From an uncultured bacterium (GTDB lineage: Bacteria > Cyanobacteriota > Vampirovibrionia > Gastranaerophilales > Gastranaerophilaceae): 9,022 bases of DNA. The position numbers were made by a program, and so were the translations under genes. Below the pieces are notes generated by a model. It worked only from the letters and a program-made list of their open reading frames with translations. It searched no databases and was not told the origin of the DNA. Numbering within the stretch: the first letter of the stretch is position 1; every line of letters starts with the position of its first letter. Positions 6,780 to 9,022 of the stretch are shown here, in pieces. The stretch is from NCBI GenBank assembly GCA_937894665.1, contig CALAWF010000105.1, positions 1-9,022 of the forward strand. The letters are read 5' to 3'.

Positions 6780-6798
6780 CCTCTTTTATATAATTATA
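6780..6798 (-). promoter_or_regulatory. Candidate dnaB -10 box and ribosome binding site
   Basis: Minus-strand TATAAT at 6798-6793 with no TG extension and no clear -35, followed by the Shine-Dalgarno AGAGG at 6784-6780, which is 7 nt before the dnaB ATG. The expected +1 near 6786 would give a leader of only about 14 nt, just enough to carry the Shine-Dalgarno. The 69-bp gap between the unknown gene and dnaB shows no terminator hairpin, so read-through from upstream is also possible. Confidence 0.4.
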
Positions 6799-6841
6799 TT
6801 ACACAAAAGTAAAAATCATATCTTGTACATGTTAAAAATAT

Positions 6842-7561
6842 TTAAGTTTCATTAATAAGTTTAGTAAGTGCAATTTTTTTTAGTAACATATCTATATATT
6901 TGATACTAGCTTTGTTTCTTTCCGGTAATTCAATTTTATCTCTGCTATAAATATTTCTTGCGGAAAGTAATTTTCTTTCTGCTTGGTCTGGGTGTCTTCT
7001 GCGGATTAGTTTTGCTAATTCTGTTTGAGTATTTGCAAGTATTAAATAATAAGATTCTCTTGATGCTGGTTGTCTTGATACAGAATGGAAAGTTGAAACT
7101 GCGTAGTCATAGTTGTAGCATAGTTCTTTCAAACAACGCTCTTGTCCATACAAAACATCAATATATTGCATTAATTTGTCGGGTTTATTTTTATATACCT
7201 TATGCAAGTCGTTTAGTCTTGCCATCATGTGGATATAATCTCCGTTTCGTTCTGCAACTTGATAACCTTTTAATGCAAAATATTCTAGTTGAGAAGGAAA
7301 ACATTCCGTCAATTTGCACATCGCACTATAAATAATTCCGGGAAGTTCTGGATTTCCCCCTTTTTCAAGGCATCTTGCCATAACATCAGCATCATTACAA
7401 AATGAGTCATAATATCTATCTGCATATCTGTTTTGCATTGTTAAAAATTCTTTAGATAGAAATTTAGGCGTGATATATTTATCGTTTTGTATTACATAAT
7501 CTGCAAGTCTGCCGACTTCCGGTATTTGAATTCTTTGTAATAATGCTGGAGTAATTGCCAT
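6842..7561 (-). CDS. Uncharacterised predicted helical protein
   Basis: I do not recognise this 239-residue protein. It has no signal peptide and no membrane segment, so it is probably cytoplasmic. Most of it looks alpha-helical. The stretch from about 90 to 205 reads like successive amphipathic helices rich in Tyr, Leu and Ala (QLEYFALKGYQVAERNGDY, then RLNDLHKVYKNKPDKLMQYI, then ILANTQTELAKLIRRR and AERKLLSARNIYS), reminiscent of TPR-type helical repeats without a clear consensus. Six cysteines (55, 64, 82, 87, 143, 148) include pairs spaced C-x4-C at 82/87 and 143/148; these could bind metal but have no known motif. The C-terminus is basic. It is a convincing gene: full-length frame, a TAGGGA Shine-Dalgarno (7575-7570) 8 nt before the ATG, composition like its neighbours, and a position between groEL and dnaB. 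Function is unknown; a protein-interaction scaffold is one possibility. Confidence 0.8.
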   Translation of the reverse strand: MAITPALLQRIQIPEVGRLADYVIQNDKYITPKFLSKEFLTMQNRYADRYYDSFCNDADVMARCLEKGGNPELPGIIYSAMCKLTECFPSQLEYFALKGYQVAERNGDYIHMMARLNDLHKVYKNKPDKLMQYIDVLYGQERCLKELCYNYDYAVSTFHSVSRQPASRESYYLILANTQTELAKLIRRRHPDQAERKLLSARNIYSRDKIELPERNKASIKYIDMLLKKIALTKLINET

Positions 7562-7569
7562 TTTATTTT

Positions 7570-7641
7570 TCCCTACATGTAAATAAAGTAAGAAGGGAAA
7601 TAAAAATTGCCTATTTTTTAATATTTGTGAACTATTGTCAA
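7570..7641 (-). promoter_or_regulatory. Candidate promoter -35 and RBS of the unknown gene
   Basis: A consensus -35 TTGACA (7641-7636) lies just past the groEL terminator stem, but only a poor AT-rich -10 (TAAAAA or AAAAAT) is found at 15-17 bp. The ribosome binding site TAGGGA (7575-7570) is convincing. The leader would be about 50 nt. Its GGGAAA can pair with TTTCCC about 20 nt upstream, which might partly mask the Shine-Dalgarno. Confidence 0.35.
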
Positions 7642-7643
7642 TA

Positions 7644-7677
7644 AAAACGAGGGACTATATTCATAATCCCTCGTTTT
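7644..7677 (-). terminator. Rho-independent terminator of groEL
   Basis: A perfect 11-bp inverted repeat, AAAACGAGGGA (7644-7654) and TCCCTCGTTTT (7667-7677), encloses a 12-nt loop that can pair further (TAT with ATA) beyond one mismatch. On the minus strand the stem is followed by a T-rich tract reading TTTTTATT. It begins about 40 nt after the groEL stop. The plus-strand reading also has a T-rich exit, but no plus-strand gene precedes it. This is the only strong terminator in the window. Confidence 0.9.
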
Positions 7678-7702
7678 ATTATTTATAAAGACTGAAAAGA
7701 TT

Positions 7703-7724
7703 TGATGTAAGAAATTTTACATCA
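7703..7724 (-). repeat. Inverted repeat over the groEL stop codon
   Basis: TGATGTAA (7703-7710) and TTACATCA (7717-7724) form a perfect 8-bp stem with a 6-nt loop. On the mRNA the 5' arm contains the last Met codon and the UAA stop of groEL. The stem is AT-rich with only two GC pairs and has no adjacent strong T-tract, so it is not itself a terminator. Confidence 0.45.
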
Positions 7725-9022
7725 TACCTCCCATTCCGCCCATACCTGCCATAGCTGACATATCAGGAGCAGCCGGTTTTTCTTCTGGAATATCTACAAC
7801 TGCAGCTTCTGTTGTCAACAACATTGAACCTACAGATGCAGCGTTAATCAATGCTGATCTAGTTACTTTTGCAGGGTCAACAACACCGGCTTGGAACATA
7901 TCAACGTATTTGCTGTTTAGTGCATCATAGCCGTAAGCTCCGTCTTTTTCAAGAACACAATCAACAACTACGTCAGCTTTAGCACCCGCGTTGCGAGCGA
8001 TTGCTCTAAGAGGTACATCCAATGCTGCTGTTAAGATTTTGAAACCAACTTTTTCATCGTCTGATTCAAAATCGATTGAATCTAATTTAGAATTCAATTC
8101 TTGTTGAACTCTCAATAGAGCAACACCACCACCAGGAACGATACCTTCTTCGTTTGCAGCTCTTGTTGCGTTTAATGCATCTTCAATTCTAAGTTTTCTT
8201 TCTTTCAATTCAACTTCAGAAGCAGCACCAACTTCGATTACTGCAACACCACCAGATAATTTCGCAGCTCTTTCTTGCAATTTTTCTTTATCGTATTCAG
8301 AATCAGAAGCAGCGATTTGGTTCTTGATTAAGTGGATTCTTTCTTGAACCGCAGCTTTGGTTTCATCTCCAACTACGATAGTTGTTTCGTCTTTAGAAAC
8401 AGTAACACGTTTTGCTTTACCTAACATTTGAGTTGTTACATTTTCCAACTTGATGCCAAGTTCTTCAGTAAACATTTCGCCACCTGTTAAAATAGCAATA
8501 TCTTCAAGCATAGCTTTTCTTCTATCACCAAATCCAGGAGCTTTAACAGCTACAGCTCTTAATACTTTTCTCATTGTGTTAACAACTAATGTTGCAAGGG
8601 CTTCACCTTCAACATCTTCTGCAATTAACAATAATGATTTACCATCACGAGCAACTTGTTCTAGTAATGGAACTAAGTCTGAAATCAAGTTGATTTTCTT
8701 GTTGCAGCAGAATACATAAGCATCTTCTAATACTGCTTCCATTCTTTCAGGATCAGTTACGAAGTAAGGTGAAATATAGCCTTTGTCGAATTGCATACCT
8801 TCAACAACTTTCAAGTTTGTACCGAAAGATTTTGATTCTTCAACAGTGATAACACCATCGTGTCCAACTTTTTCCATTGCTTCTGCAATAAGTTCGCCGA
8901 TTTCTTTGTTGTTACCTGCTGAAATAGCTGCAACTTGTGCGATTTCAGCTTTTGTATTAACAGGTCTAGACATAGCTTTGATTTTTTCAACAGCTGCTTC
9001 AACTGCTCTATCAATACCACGT
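7717..9022 (-). CDS. groEL: Chaperonin GroEL (60 kDa), 5' end cut by window edge
   Basis: GroEL forms the double-ring cytoplasmic chaperonin that, with GroES, folds proteins in an ATP-driven cycle. The frame is open through the right edge. The first residues visible, RGIDRAVEAAVEKIKAM, correspond to roughly residue 118 of the E. coli protein, so the N-terminal equatorial part with the first ATP-binding loop is missing. The ATG at 8973 is therefore internal. Landmarks are EGMQFDKGYISPYF, AEDVEGEALATLVVNTMR and VKAPGFGDRRKAML in the apical and hinge regions. DALNATRAANEEGIVPGGG carries the conserved Asp for ATP hydrolysis, and the Gly/Met-rich tail GMGGMGGMM is the standard flexible C-terminus. 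One oddity is Asn where the family nearly always has Val in RAAVEEG. A strong terminator follows about 40 nt after the stop. Any groES would be off the right edge. Identification is certain. Confidence 0.98.
   Translation of the reverse strand, partial: RGIDRAVEAAVEKIKAMSRPVNTKAEIAQVAAISAGNNKEIGELIAEAMEKVGHDGVITVEESKSFGTNLKVVEGMQFDKGYISPYFVTDPERMEAVLEDAYVFCCNKKINLISDLVPLLEQVARDGKSLLLIAEDVEGEALATLVVNTMRKVLRAVAVKAPGFGDRRKAMLEDIAILTGGEMFTEELGIKLENVTTQMLGKAKRVTVSKDETTIVVGDETKAAVQERIHLIKNQIAASDSEYDKEKLQERAAKLSGGVAVIEVGAASEVELKERKLRIEDALNATRAANEEGIVPGGGVALLRVQQELNSKLDSIDFESDDEKVGFKILTAALDVPLRAIARNAGAKADVVVDCVLEKDGAYGYDALNSKYVDMFQAGVVDPAKVTRSALINAASVGSMLLTTEAAVVDIPEEKPAAPDMSAMAGMGGMGGMM

Noticed and set aside
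8974..9022. groEL starting at the ATG at 8973.
   Set aside because: The reading frame continues upstream to the edge with GroEL-specific sequence (RGIDRAVEAAVEKIKA), so that ATG is internal.

Overview
This is an AT-rich stretch of bacterial chromosome carrying mostly housekeeping genes. All genes are on the minus strand except one plus-strand gene in the middle. I see no mobile element, CRISPR array, tRNA or rRNA. The gene set suggests a lineage related to Cyanobacteria, such as the gut Melainabacteria/Vampirovibrionia (Gastranaerophilales). The reasons are low GC, a ksgA-ispE pair as in many cyanobacteria, an IspE with the GLAGGS-type GHMP loop, a plant/bacterial-type glutamate-cysteine ligase and a TrmB-like regulator. 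This placement is an inference; no single gene proves it.

Layout from right to left, which is the direction of transcription for the minus strand: the 3' three quarters of groEL, running off the right edge, followed by a strong hairpin terminator; an unrecognised helical 239-residue protein; the replicative helicase dnaB; and a cation diffusion facilitator (CDF) metal exporter. The plus-strand glutamate-cysteine ligase gene then runs head-on into the CDF gene, and their stop codons abut with no base between. The ligase gene starts from a compact divergent promoter region shared with ksgA (16S rRNA dimethyltransferase). ksgA is followed after 2 bp by ispE (MEP isoprenoid pathway), then a TrmB-family regulator, then thymidine kinase (tdk), which runs off the left edge.

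The ORF boundaries needed some correction. ksgA most likely starts at 3020 rather than 3044, and the ligase at 3118 rather than 3097. groEL is open through the right edge. tdk, cut at the left edge, occupies 1-422.

The most interesting signal is in the start regions. Five genes (tdk, ispE, the ligase, dnaB and the unknown protein) have a clear Shine-Dalgarno sequence. The other three (trmB-like, CDF and ksgA) have none. Instead each has an extended -10 promoter (TGn plus a TATAAT-like hexamer) with a plausible -35 box, placed so that transcription should begin at, or a few bases before, the ATG. This suggests that leaderless mRNAs coexist with Shine-Dalgarno-led genes here. I found no clearly new multi-gene system in the window.
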